A DNA stretch of 32,071 bases from Cafeteria roenbergensis (taxonomy: Eukaryota; Sar; Bigyra; Bicosoecida; Cafeteriaceae), in NCBI GenBank assembly GCA_008330645.1, contig VLTN01000113.1:1-32071 (forward strand). The letters run 5' to 3'. Below are positions 19,247 to 28,657 of the stretch, in pieces; the stretch's first letter is position 1; each line of letters opens with the position of its first letter. A program made the position numbers and the translations under genes. The notes beneath the pieces are model-generated. The model made no database searches and had not been told where the DNA came from. It was given only the letters and a program-made list of their open reading frames with translations.

Positions 19247-20586
19247 GGAACCTGCGCTCCAAAGCGTGCGGCACAGGGGCTCGCCTGCGCCGCCCAGGAC
19301 GGCGACCGGCTGGGTCAAAGGCAGCCGCGCCGAAACCGCAGAACGTGCGCCCTTGCGGGCAGCGCAGCCCGCCACGCCAGCCCTGCGCCCCGTGAGCCCC
19401 GCGCCAGCATGGCAAGATCGGCACAAAGCGAGGAAGGTCGCCCTCTGTGGGCCTTTCGGCGTCGCGGGCGGCCTCCTGGGAGCCCACTGGCGCAGCAAAG
19501 GCGAGTGCGCTTGGCAAGTTCGCCCTCGTCACGTTTTATTGCTGGTCTGCAGCTCTGCCCGATTCAGTCGAGAGCAGAGCCAGCCTTGCCAGCAGAACCG
19601 CGAGCAAACCAACAACGCACGGCCGGCCGAACAGGGCCGCGCCTGCCGCCCGGCCATCGCCCAGTCGACCCGCAGATCCGGCCATGCTTGTTGTTCCCGC
19701 GTGTGGCGCGTGTGGTGCGTGGTGTGGTCGTGCTCGAGCGTGGCTTGCGCGCTCGGCGGGCTTTGCGAAGCACCGGCGCTGCTTGCGGCCGCTGTCGCGC
19801 AGGCTCTCCAACCGCCCCAGGACCGCGCAAGCCCCACACCTCCATCGCACACCTTCTCATCTGCGGGACTTGTGTATTCCCAAAGCAGGTGCCGGGGGCC
19901 AGGGCCCTGAAATCGAAATGGCTGGGGTAGCGGCCCTGCCGTCGGCGCCGCGTTCGCAGCCCTCAGCACTGCGCAAGGGAGTCGCGGCAAGGAGTTTCGG
20001 GTGGGAAATCCACACATTGCTACAAGTTCGTGCAGTCTATGCCCATCGCTCGGGTTGCGGTGCTTGCCTACCGCCCCGTGGAGCAGACGAGAAGCCAACG
20101 AGAGGGTGGTGCTGCGTCTCCGCAGCGTTGCTCCGGGGCTCACCCCAGCCGCAGCTGTTTCCGAGGAAGGTGGAAACAACAACGTCTGGAGGGAGGCACC
20201 CGAAAAATGAGATTGGCTGGGGGAGGCTCACGGATTCAGTTGGCTGGAGGCGACGACTCGGCGCGCTGCCAAGACCCCTGCCATTGGAAGTCATCGAAAT
20301 CTGGGCCTGCTGTTTCACCAGGTTGGCGTCGAAACGCTTTTGCAGAAAGCTCGCGAGCGCATGTGGCTCTGCTTTCTATGCACCTCGCCGATCGTCAATC
20401 GTTGCGGCCTTCAAGAAGCGAGCGAACCCCATGCTCAAGCCCACGGGGGCTTCCCGGGCGCACCCCCCGAACCGTCTCTCTCGCGCACCCGGTGCGGTGT
20501 GTGCACATACTCGCGTGACTCACCCTCCCGTCCCTCGGGCGACCCTGACGGTCCCCGCCGAGCCGAATCTTTAGCCCTTTAGGTTA
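19247..20586. other. Upstream region of the ATPase gene; no supported gene
   Basis: About 1.3 kb upstream of the ATPase ATG. Long open frames exist on both strands (for example a + strand one to 20574), but they begin at non-ATG or arbitrary codons, are Arg/Pro-rich, and show no motif, as expected of GC-rich non-coding DNA. It should contain the promoter and 5' UTR of the ATPase gene. No TATA box, tRNA or repeat was recognised. Confidence 0.4.
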
Positions 20587-21051
20587 TGTGCGGTAGTGCC
20601 TCCGATTCGTCCTGGTGCGTGTGATCGTAGGGAACGGCGATCACGCATCCAGCAGTGGCCAAAAGGGCACCTGCTCGGTGTCCGGCGCCAGCGGGCTGGG
20701 AGTGGCAGTGCCTTGCTCGGAGACTGCACCCGCAGGGGCACTGAAACCTCGCAAGCCACCTCCCAGCCTGCCGCGGGATGGGCGGGCGGGTCTCGAATGC
20801 GGCTTTGCCCTCACACAACCTCAAAGCCGACCGTAACTGGCCCTGGAGTGCTGTGCGAACGTTCGCACGGCACGGCGGGCAGAGCGAAGCGCACGCTGCG
20901 CGCGCCTTGCCGGCGAGCTGCTTGTCTTGGCCGCCAACGCAGGCGGGTAGACTTGAGCTCGAGACCCTGAAAGACACGCGGGGGGCACCCCCAGCACGCT
21001 GTGGGGGAGCCGCGTAGCCCAAGAGAGTGTCGGGCGATGCCAGATGGCTCG
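20587..21051 (-). mobile_element. Solo, inverted A2-B2 terminus of a family-1 YR element
   Basis: On the - strand this matches the right end of the family-1 element (31227-31756): B2, the 11-bp spacer, then A2. It lacks the first ~70 bp of the A repeat. Identity is visibly lower than between the repeats of the intact element, so it is an older relic. Its broken end abuts the start of segmental copy B at 21050, so the duplication breakpoint lies at this relic. Confidence 0.85.
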
Positions 21052-21163
21052 CTGCCGGCCCTGTCACTGCCCCCCTCCGGCGCGTCATTTTCGCCCGCGG
21101 CCGACTCACACTGCCGCCCCATCCACGCGTCCCGTTCGCCCTGCCCGGAACCCGCAGGCTGCC

Positions 21164-22437
21164 ATGCCCCGGTGCAAAACGGTGGTGCCAAGTGAGGAGC
21201 GGCGCCCTGCCGTCGTGAAGCGAACCGAGTGGGCGTCTCCCGAGGAGGAGGCGGTGATGGTGAGCCGCGTGGAGAAGCCCGCGTGCGGCCTCCTCCGCTT
21301 CTGGATCATCCTGATCACCGGCGGCATGTTCCACGTGTTCCTTGCTTACTCGCTCATCGGCTGCCTCTTCAGCGAGTTTGTGCTCGGCTGGCCCTGGTAC
21401 ATGTCGCTCGGGGCCTTCCTCGCCGCATACATCACATGCGTATCCATCGCCGCAACGGAGCGCGTTGGCGCGCCCGACCCGCACATTCGCGGCCAGCAGG
21501 CCATGGCCACGCTGCGAGACTACCTGTCCCTCAAGTGCGTGATTCCTGACGACGTGGACCTGGACCCCAAGCCCGAGCAGCAGCCCCCCAGCTACATCTT
21601 CGGCTCGCACCCGCACGGCATCCACGCCTTCGGCTGCTCCGCCCTGAACTTCGCGGGCAACGACATGGCCCGGTACTTCCCGCGCGTGTGGCACAGGCTG
21701 ACGGGCGCGATCGCGTCGGGTGATTTTTCGCGTCCCAATCGTCCGCGAGGTGATGCTTGCGCACGGCTACAGGGACGCCTCCCGCGCCGTCTGCGAGAAG
21801 ATCCTCCGCGAGGGCCGCAGCGTCGTGCTCGTGCTCGGGGGCGAGCAGGAGTCCATCCGCACCCGCGGCGGCGAGGACGCCGTGTGGCTGAAGAACCGCA
21901 AGGGCTTCGTCCGGCTGGCCATGCGCGAGGGGGCCTCCCTTGTCCCGACCTACTCGTTCGGCCTCGTGGACATCTACGACTACGCCTTTCCCCTGCAGGC
22001 GCTGCGCATGTGGATGGTCAACACGCTCCGCGTGTGCGTGCCAATCTTCTGGGGAGTCGCAGGCACGCCCTGCCCCTACGAGCGGCCCGTGACCACCGTG
22101 GTCGGCGCTCCCATCCACGTCGAGTGGACCCTGCACCCCCACCCCGCCCTCGTCGAGGACGCCTACTGCCGCTACGTCGACGCCCTCGAGCGCCTCTACG
22201 AGACGCACAAGGCTGCCGCCGGGTACCCCGCGGACCGCAACTTGCACGTCACGCGCGACCCCCCCGCGAGCAAAGAGACCCCTCGCCAATGAGGCTGCCG
22301 CCTTCCGCGCCCGCCTCATCCACAAGCTCGGCCCCGAGGACGGAAGGATCACCTTTGCCGACGCGGAGCAGCGCGCCCGCGACGCGCTCGGCGAGGACGC
22401 CGTCCCGGCCCCGGCAGAGCCCAAGAAGGAGCGCTGA
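21164..22437 (+). pseudogene. Frameshifted DGAT2 (copy B)
   Basis: This is nearly identical to the intact DGAT2 over its full length, with ATG and TGA at equivalent places. Two single-base insertions break it: an extra G at 21718-21720 (GCGTCGGG-TGATTTTTC against GCGTCGG-TGATTTTTC), just after the HPHG region, and an extra C in the run at 22279-22282, followed by TGA at 22290. The first insertion puts the GGE and RxGF signatures out of frame. The upstream region keeps only 114 bp of the copy A sequence before the solo element relic. The rest of the sequence is well conserved, so decay is recent, or the indels are assembly errors. Confidence 0.85.
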
Positions 22438-22484
22438 TGCGCTGTCTGCCTGCCGCTCGCAGCCTGCCGGCACCTGAACCATCC

Positions 22485-22538
22485 CCAGCGCCAGCGCCAG
22501 CGCCAGCATCAGCACCAGCACCAGCGCCAGCGCCAGCG
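22485..22538 (+). repeat. CCAGCG-type hexamer repeat, copy B
   Basis: Nine hexamer units with three variant units in the middle, equivalent to the seven perfect units at 12205-12246. Confidence 0.85.
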
Positions 22539-22987
22539 CAGCTGTGTGAGCTAGGGCCTTGCTGCGATTTGTGTGGGTCAAGACGTGTGTCCGAACTGCA
22601 GGCTCTGCGCCGGGAGTGACGAGGCGATCCAGCCCACCGTCAGACAGCGCGCTGCCGTTGTGGCTGGCGCCGCCGCAAGCACACATGTAGGCGCGTTGTC
22701 GTGTGGAAGGCTCGAGGTGTGTTGCAGCAGGGAAATGCTCCGGCGCCCTCTTGCCCGCACGATCACCCCTGCCGGTGCAGACAATAGTGACGTGGATATG
22801 TTTGCTTGTACTCATCCATCTTGGGCAGCGCTCTGCCAACATTCGCCCGCTCCGAGCACGCGCTCGACTGCGGTCCTCCGTCTTTTCCGTGGCCTCCGCA
22901 AGTGCCTCTGGCGCCGCCCCGGCTCCAACGGCGCTGCCATCCGGCTTCCCGCCCGGCGTGTGGGAGCGGCCTTCGCCCCTAGACGGC

Positions 22988-23874
22988 ATGTGGGCGTCTG
23001 CGGCGGCGTAATCGGCCGCACATTTTCGCCGCGGCCTTTCGCCCACCGGTTCTCCGCTGCCGCCAGCCTTAGCGAGTTGGCTCCGCCGCGCGCCCGGCCG
23101 CGACGCGCTCGAAGGTGGCGGGGGAGTGGACCCGGGCACCTGGCTTTCCCGTTGGTCGGCGGAAGTGGTCGCTGAGGCCGCACTCCCGGCCCCGGATCCG
23201 ACGCCGCGGTTGCACTCGGCTGTCTTTTCGGCGGCGACCGGGCACACACGCTGCTCTCGGCGGTTTCGGCTGCAGCAACGGCTGCCCCCAGGTCGGCCCT
23301 CCTCGACGGGCGGCTGGCCCTCCGGCTTTCGGTGCTCGCGTGGTCCTCGGTTGTGCCCGTGCCGCAGTCGCTGCTTCGCGGCGTGAGCGACGAGGTTCCG
23401 GGGTGGCGTGCCCCGCCGTGCCTCTCCGGGGACCCGGCCACCTCCTGCGCCCAAAGCGACCTGATCTTCATCTGGGACTGGTTAAAGGGACCCAACGCCT
23501 TCGGCGATGCCAGCCCACCCACGCTCCTCGAAGGGCTCGTCTCCCAAGCCGGCTCGCGCGGCAGCTTCCGGCGGCGGGTCCGGCAAGGCGCTGTCCAGGC
23601 AGTTGAATGGCGCTCGTCGGTCTCTCCCCAGCGGAGGCCTCCCGGGCGGTGTCGGGCGGGGTCTCGGACGCGGTCTTCTGGAAGGACATCGCCTCTCTGG
23701 CTCCCCCTCGCTGCATGGCGGAGCTGCGGCGCCTGGTAGCGGCGGCCGGCGGAGACCCCCGCCGCGGCGGCTATGTGGCAGGGCCTGGTGGACGCTGGCG
23801 CCTCCGGGTCGGCCACGTCCCTGGATGCCCTCCTGCGTGGTCTCTCTCCCGCTCGCGTGAAGTCTCGTCGCTGA
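22988..23874 (+). pseudogene. Decayed gag-like ORF of family-2 element, copy B
   Basis: Equivalent to 12799-14628. The ATG at 22988 is followed by TAA at 23009-23011, where copy A has TAC. About 945 bp of the middle is deleted (junction near 23222), and several single-base indels follow (for example near 23475, 23605 and 23755). The end TGA at 23872 corresponds to that of copy A. It cannot be translated as one protein. Confidence 0.8.
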
Positions 23875-24009
23875 TCTCCGGGGCGTGTCAAGCAGCGACA
23901 TTTTTCGGAGCAACCGCGGGGTTGCGTGCGCGCTAATCACGTTCTCCCCAGCTGGCGGCCATTGGGTCAGTCCATGCCCCGCTTGGCGGCCCTGCCCACT
24001 CGGCCCCAG

Positions 24010-24530
24010 CGTCCGAGGCTGCGGCCGTTCCATCGGCCGTGGCAGACCGCCACCTCGCAGCGCTCCGCCCTCAGGCCCCTCCGCTCGCGGTCCCGCCACA
24101 GCGCGATTCCTCGTCGGGCACCTCGCGGGCCCGGCTCGGCGCGCCCTCCCTTCAATTCCTTGGCGCGGCCGCGCAGCTTCGGGCCTGCGGCGTGGACGCC
24201 GAGTTGGTGACCAGAACTGGGGGCCTCGGTCCCCTGCACAGCCATTGGATACTCGACCCTACAAAGTGCTTCCTGTGGGCCGCCATGGGAGCGCCTCGCA
24301 CGTGGGATGGTCTCCTGGAGTTTTGCGATGCTGTGGCGAGGGCCGCGGCTCACCGCCTCGTCGGGACGGCGGGCAGCCCCCCCCTGGTGTGGTGCGAGTT
24401 GCACATCCGCCACGACGCGGCTTGGACTGCGGTCATAACGACCGCGGACAAGACGACCAAGCGCGTTGGGTGCCTCTCATCAGTTCGCTGGTACGCGCCG
24501 GCTAGCCGGGCTAGGCGGGCCGCTTCTTAC
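24010..24530 (+). other. Copy-B-specific segment of the family-2 element
   Basis: This segment of about 520 bp has no match in copy A. One frame reads as an ordered protein rather than low complexity, with FLGAAAQLRACGVDAELV, LLEFCDAVARAA and LVWCELHIRHDAAWTAV. I do not recognise the family. It sits between the gag-like ORF and the recombinase, where pol sequence would be expected, so it may be a pol remnant. No YxDD motif is seen. Confidence 0.35.
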
Positions 24531-24539
24531 CCCCCGTTG

Positions 24540-24892
24540 GCGCACTCGCGGACGACGCGGCAGGCTGGATGGCCCATCTCGTCGGGAAGCGCTCCATGCC
24601 CCTGGCACCGCCCTCGGTTCGGTCGTTCGTGGGAAGGCATCTCGGCATGGATGCCTCAGTCAGTCGACTCGTGCCCGGCCCTGAGCCGGGCGGTCTTCAC
24701 GGCGGCTCTCGGGGACAGGCAGGCCCCGGACACAGTGCGCCTGGTGCTGGGCTTCTGCGTTGATACGGCGTCGAGGGCAGGCGATGTCCTGACTGAGCGC
24801 CGTCCCCGATCGGCTGCCGCCGTTCCTCATAGCCCTCTCCCACATGCGGGTGGGCACCGGCCTGGACGGAGCCCCGTGGGCGGAACGCATGA
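24540..24892 (+). pseudogene. 5' part of family-2 recombinase, copy B, cut by insertion
   Basis: This matches 14950-15388 of copy A with an internal deletion of about 80 bp between 24632 and 24646. It includes the Arg box (DTASRAGDVLTE) and the same downstream frame change as copy A. It ends at GCATGA (24892), where the family-1 element is inserted. The continuation is at 31757. Confidence 0.8.
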
Positions 24893-25224
24893 GTTCGGTA
24901 ACCGGTTGGGTTCATATTTGTCCGCAGACGTAGATTCTACCCCGACAAAACAGACGAGCCATCTGGCATCGTCACGACACTCTCTTGGGCTACGCGGCTC
25001 CCCCACAGCGTGCTGGGGGCTGCCCTCGGCGTGACTCAGAGGGTCCCGAGCTCTGGTCTACCCGCCTGCGTCGGCGGCCAAGACAAGCAGCTCGCCGGCA
25101 AGGCGCGCGCAGCGTGCGCTTCGCTTTGCCCGCCGTGCCGTGCGAACGCTCGCACAGCACTCCAGGGCCCGTTGCGGTCGGCTTTGAGGTTGTGTGAGAG
25201 CAAAGCCGCATTCGTGACCCGCCC
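24893..25224 (+). repeat. A1 left terminal repeat of family-1 element
   Basis: 332 bp, matching A2 (31227-31559) with one extra T in A2. It begins GTTCGGTAACCGG, which contains the palindrome AACCGGTT in its extension, and holds an interrupted hairpin at 25135-25160. It ends six bases before the gag ATG. Confidence 0.95.
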
Positions 25225-25230
25225 CGAGCT

Positions 25231-27987
25231 ATGGACGAGGCTCCCCTTGACATTTCCCTGGACGAGGCGGTCGCGAAACTGCCACTAGCGCAGAACTCGG
25301 CGGCGGCCGCCTCGGCCGCGGCGCCGCGCCCGGCCCTCTTCACGGCGGACGAATGCCTGGGCGAGGGCAGTGCCGACGCCATACTTAGCACATGGCCCGA
25401 GCTGGGCCGTCATTTTCAGCGGGCGGGCAGGCTTACGCGTGTCGGCTGGCTAGTCAAGATCCTTCACGTCATGGATCAGCTGCACCTTCCCAAAGCGGCA
25501 CGGGGCGAAACCCCGCGCACCGCACGCGCCCCTGCGCCCCCACGCACACGGGAGCGTGGGCTGGCGGGGGCGGGGGTCGCAGCGGCGCCGTCCGCGGCGG
25601 CAACGCGGGCCTCAGCGGCCGAAACAGGGTCGCGAGCGCGCGCAGCTCCCGAGCGGTCGTTGTCGGCAGAGCTCTATGGCGACGTCGTCACGATGCAGGT
25701 TCGCGCCGTCACGGTTTCCCTCACCCACTCGACAGGGCAGGGTCCCATCGCAGCGGACCTGACGGCGGGCTTCGCTGCGCTCGCGCAGCCGCCTGTGGGG
25801 CAGTCATTCGACAACGCGGCCGACTGTTGCGACGTGCTGGCCACAGTGGCCTGCAAAGCCGTGTCGCGAGCACAGTCCGACGAGGTTGCGAAACGCGTGC
25901 GGCTCGTACTCCATGCGGCCATCGGGCATGCGCTCCTCACAGAGGGCGGGACCATCGATGAGGTACCCGCCGACGTGGACCTCGCCCGCACGACAGCGAC
26001 CGTCGCGGAACTTGCCCGGAGCAGACTGCTGGGACACGACGCGACGCGGCAGGACCTGCCGGCCTCGCCTGCTCACTCGGTGAGACCGCCTGAGCCTGCG
26101 CGCGAGGCACTGGCCGCGCACTCACCGTTTGCGCTCACCCCACAGAGAGGCCTGGGCAGCGAAATGGACCCCTGGCCGGCCGCGCGGGCCGAAGGAGGCA
26201 TCTGGCGAGAAATCGCGTCACCGGCGCGACCACCCCGAACAACAGGTGAGCTGAAATCTTGCTTGGCAGATGCAGGGACCCTTGCTTACCTGACGGGACT
26301 CCTCCACGTGCCCTCGCCGAAGATGGCGGCGCTCGTTGCAGTCGCGACTGGCGTTGGCATAACGAGCGTCCCTGAGAGCGTGGTCACGACGCTTCTCGAG
26401 ACCTCGCCCCTTGCTGATTCCACATGCGTCCTTCGCGCGGCGGTCGAGGCGGCCGCGAGGGCCGAAACTCCGCCCTCCCCTTCCCCGGTGGGCGGCTTCC
26501 GGACGGCGGTCGAGGACCAGCTCCACGCTGTGGCAGCTGCCTGGGTAGCAGCGGGCGCGCCACCCCCGATCAAGCGGGTACAGGACTTGTTCGTCGCGGC
26601 GCTGGCAACGCTGGCGGCGCAGCGGACAAAGACTAAGCACCTGCTGGCGCAGGAGATCCAAGAGCACCCGTGGTCAGTGACGGTCGAAGCCCTGGAGTAC
26701 CTCTGGGCATCGGATTCCGAGGCGGCGCTGCGTGCAGCTGTCACAGCCGTGGCCGCCTCGGCGTTTGACTGGCGAACGGCAGGCATCCCAGTGGGCCCGG
26801 CCGCATTTGCCGTTGTCCTGGCGGCAACGGCAGTGGCGCTGGTGGACCCCGCGGACGGAGAGGGAGCTGAGCTGCGGCTCCTGCTGGACGAAGCTCTTCC
26901 AGACGCAGAGCTCATGCCCCGACCCGCCCTTCGGGGCTCGGGTCCGCGGGTTCACGACCGAGTCCTCCGGTATGCAGACCGGCGAGAGGCGCGCCGGGCC
27001 CGGCCCACGGCGGAGCGACGAGGCCGGGCGGCGCCCCGCCAGGCCGCACTCGCTGCGGGGGCGGCGGCACCGTCCGCTCCGGCGACAAAAGCAACGTCCG
27101 CGCAGCCGCGGCGGCAGAAGAAGCCCTCTTCCTCGCTGACGGGGCAGTTCACAGCGCTGCTCGGAATGTCGCCATCGGACTTCATGTCGTCCTTGTGGCG
27201 GCGCACGGGGGCGTCGGGGCGTCCCCCAATGCTGATCCCTGCTCTGGCAGAGGGCAAGATGGCACATGTGCTCAAAGGAGGCCTGACGGCGAACGCGCTG
27301 GCGGAAGCAATTGCTGGCGCGCTTGGGCTGGGTGACGACCCTCCGGGGATCGCCCGCAGACACGTGGGCGTTGCTCCGCCAGCGGCTCGGACTGGGTTTT
27401 CCCGAGGCCTGAGCCAACAGGGACGGCGTGATCGGGCTCTGCACGGTCACGTCTGGCTCAGGCCTCATGGCCCTCCATCGCGGCGGGGTCTGAGGTCGGG
27501 GGACGACGTGACCGACGCGGAACCGCCGCAGGTGGGAAGCCGACAGCGTCCTGAACGGTGGAGGCCGGACCTCTCGCGGCTAGACCCTGCAGCCCCCCCG
27601 TTCTTTCCCGACGCGTGGCGGCCCGGGCCGCGGCAGCGCAAGAAGGAACGACGGAGGCGGAGATGGCCCAGCCGAAAGAACAAACGGCGGGGGCGGGGGC
27701 GGAACCCAGGTGCGGGCGGAAGGCGTCGCCGCCGCGGCAACCGGCTCACGACCACCTTCACGCCGCGGACCGAGGGCTACAGAGCTGCGCGCTGGGCTCC
27801 GGCGCCGGCACGGGACCAACCGTTGCCGACGCTGGAGCTGGCGAGGCGGTACCTACGCGCCCTTCGCCATCGGTACGACCCCCGCGTCCGAAGCGGCAGG
27901 TGCGCTCAGCGACGGGGCGGATATGGGCCGCTTCGGATGAGACGGGCCTGCGTCAATACCAACGGGCGCGGCGGCTTCTTTCACTGA
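25231..27987 (+). CDS. Gag-like ORF1 of family-1 element
   Basis: ATG 25231 lies directly after A1, giving 918 codons to the stop at 27987. The N-terminal half is Ala-rich and helical. The motifs shared with the family-2 gag are IWREIASPARPPRTTGEL (about residues 328-345) and GQFTALLGMSPSDF (about 636-649). The last ~250 residues become strongly basic (RQRKKERRRRRW, RKNKRRGRGR), fitting RNA binding or nuclear import. This basic tail overlaps the pol frame from about 27558. No CCHC knuckle is present. The order ORF1-pol matches DIRS-superfamily elements. Confidence 0.65.
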   Translation: MDEAPLDISLDEAVAKLPLAQNSAAAASAAAPRPALFTADECLGEGSADAILSTWPELGRHFQRAGRLTRVGWLVKILHVMDQLHLPKAARGETPRTARAPAPPRTRERGLAGAGVAAAPSAAATRASAAETGSRARAAPERSLSAELYGDVVTMQVRAVTVSLTHSTGQGPIAADLTAGFAALAQPPVGQSFDNAADCCDVLATVACKAVSRAQSDEVAKRVRLVLHAAIGHALLTEGGTIDEVPADVDLARTTATVAELARSRLLGHDATRQDLPASPAHSVRPPEPAREALAAHSPFALTPQRGLGSEMDPWPAARAEGGIWREIASPARPPRTTGELKSCLADAGTLAYLTGLLHVPSPKMAALVAVATGVGITSVPESVVTTLLETSPLADSTCVLRAAVEAAARAETPPSPSPVGGFRTAVEDQLHAVAAAWVAAGAPPPIKRVQDLFVAALATLAAQRTKTKHLLAQEIQEHPWSVTVEALEYLWASDSEAALRAAVTAVAASAFDWRTAGIPVGPAAFAVVLAATAVALVDPADGEGAELRLLLDEALPDAELMPRPALRGSGPRVHDRVLRYADRREARRARPTAERRGRAAPRQAALAAGAAAPSAPATKATSAQPRRQKKPSSSLTGQFTALLGMSPSDFMSSLWRRTGASGRPPMLIPALAEGKMAHVLKGGLTANALAEAIAGALGLGDDPPGIARRHVGVAPPAARTGFSRGLSQQGRRDRALHGHVWLRPHGPPSRRGLRSGDDVTDAEPPQVGSRQRPERWRPDLSRLDPAAPPFFPDAWRPGPRQRKKERRRRRWPSRKNKRRGRGRNPGAGGRRRRRGNRLTTTFTPRTEGYRAARWAPAPARDQPLPTLELARRYLRALRHRYDPRVRSGRCAQRRGGYGPLRMRRACVNTNGRGGFFH

Positions 27988-28362
27988 TAGGGATGGACCC
28001 CGAACGGGTAGCGCCGCATCAGCTGCGGGCGGCCTTGGAGCGCCTGCGTGCCTCTGGGGTGCTGCAGCAAGCAGTCGATGCTGCGCGTAACGCGGTAGCA
28101 CTGGACCCCGGGGCGGCAGCGTCGGACGGGTTTCTCCACACTGCTCTGGCGGCGCACCCCATCCTCTGGGGAACAGACGGAGCTGCCGGAGGGATTAACC
28201 CAGTTAGCGTGCTTGAGCTGCTGAGACCCGTATCGCGGCGCTGGCGGGAACCGTTTGCGACGGCCCTGATCGGCGCGGACACGGCCGTGGTGGAACCAGT
28301 ACGACCGCGTGGCCGTCCACCCAACTATCGGTCGCCCGGGTTCACGGAGGCGCAGTTTGGAG
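27558..28362 (+). CDS. Pol ORF, N-terminal part (first frame)
   Basis: An open frame overlapping the gag tail in the -1 register. From about 27890 it looks like structured protein: ATGRIWAASDETGLRQYQRA, then LLSLIGMDPERVAPHQL, then SVLELLRPVSRRWREPF. It loses coding character near 28360, where the next frame takes over. The first codon here is GTG; translation probably begins by frameshifting from gag or at an unseen start. No known motif lies in this segment; its role as a linker before RT is inferred. Confidence 0.45.
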
Positions 28363-28655
28363 AGCGCTCTGGCGGACGAAGTCGCGCGCGGCTGGTCGCT
28401 GCCAGTGCCATCGGACTGGCCCAAGCAACTCCTGCGCCGCACGGCCCCCTGTAAGCTGGTGCCCAAGTCAGGCCTGGGAGCAGACGGCCGGCCCCGGGCA
28501 CGAATGGTCCAGGACAACTCAGCATCGGCGGCCCCCGCGGCCCTCCGCGGAGTGAACTCGCGAGTAGACACATCGTTCCTCGAGTTCCCGAAGGTCCCAT
28601 CGGCCGCGGAGCTGTGCCAGCTTATCGCTGACATGGAGGACAAGCATAACGGGAC
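28350..28655 (+). CDS. Pol, RT fingers segment (second frame)
   Basis: The frame reads SALADEVARGWSLPVPSDWP, then CKLVPKSGLGADGRPRARMVQDNSASAAP (broken here at residue limits by position), then VNSRVDTSFLEFPKVPS. Lys, Arg and Asp-Asn in this order match the fingers region before RT motif A. It is entered by a +1 shift near 28360 and left by another near 28650. Both could be lesions, assembly errors or programmed events. Confidence 0.5.
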
Positions 28656-28657
28656 CC

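Larger units (their letters stand above)
21050..24892 (+). repeat. Segmental duplication, copy B (left part)
   Basis: This matches 10771 onward: 114 bp upstream of DGAT2, the DGAT2 copy, its 3' region, and the family-2 element as far as its recombinase. It then stops abruptly at 24892, where the family-1 element begins, and resumes at 31757. Compared with copy A it lacks about 110 bp (junction near 22850) and about 945 bp (junction near 23222) but holds about 530 bp not found in copy A (about 24010-24530). Confidence 0.9.

Noticed and set aside
19447-20574. 375-codon + strand frame
   Set aside because: Arg/Pro/Cys-rich without motifs, and it overlaps the ATPase 5' part on the other strand; typical of GC-rich non-coding DNA.
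22249-23891. Two long - strand frames over copy B
   Set aside because: They are reverse readings of the DGAT2 pseudogene and gag remnant.
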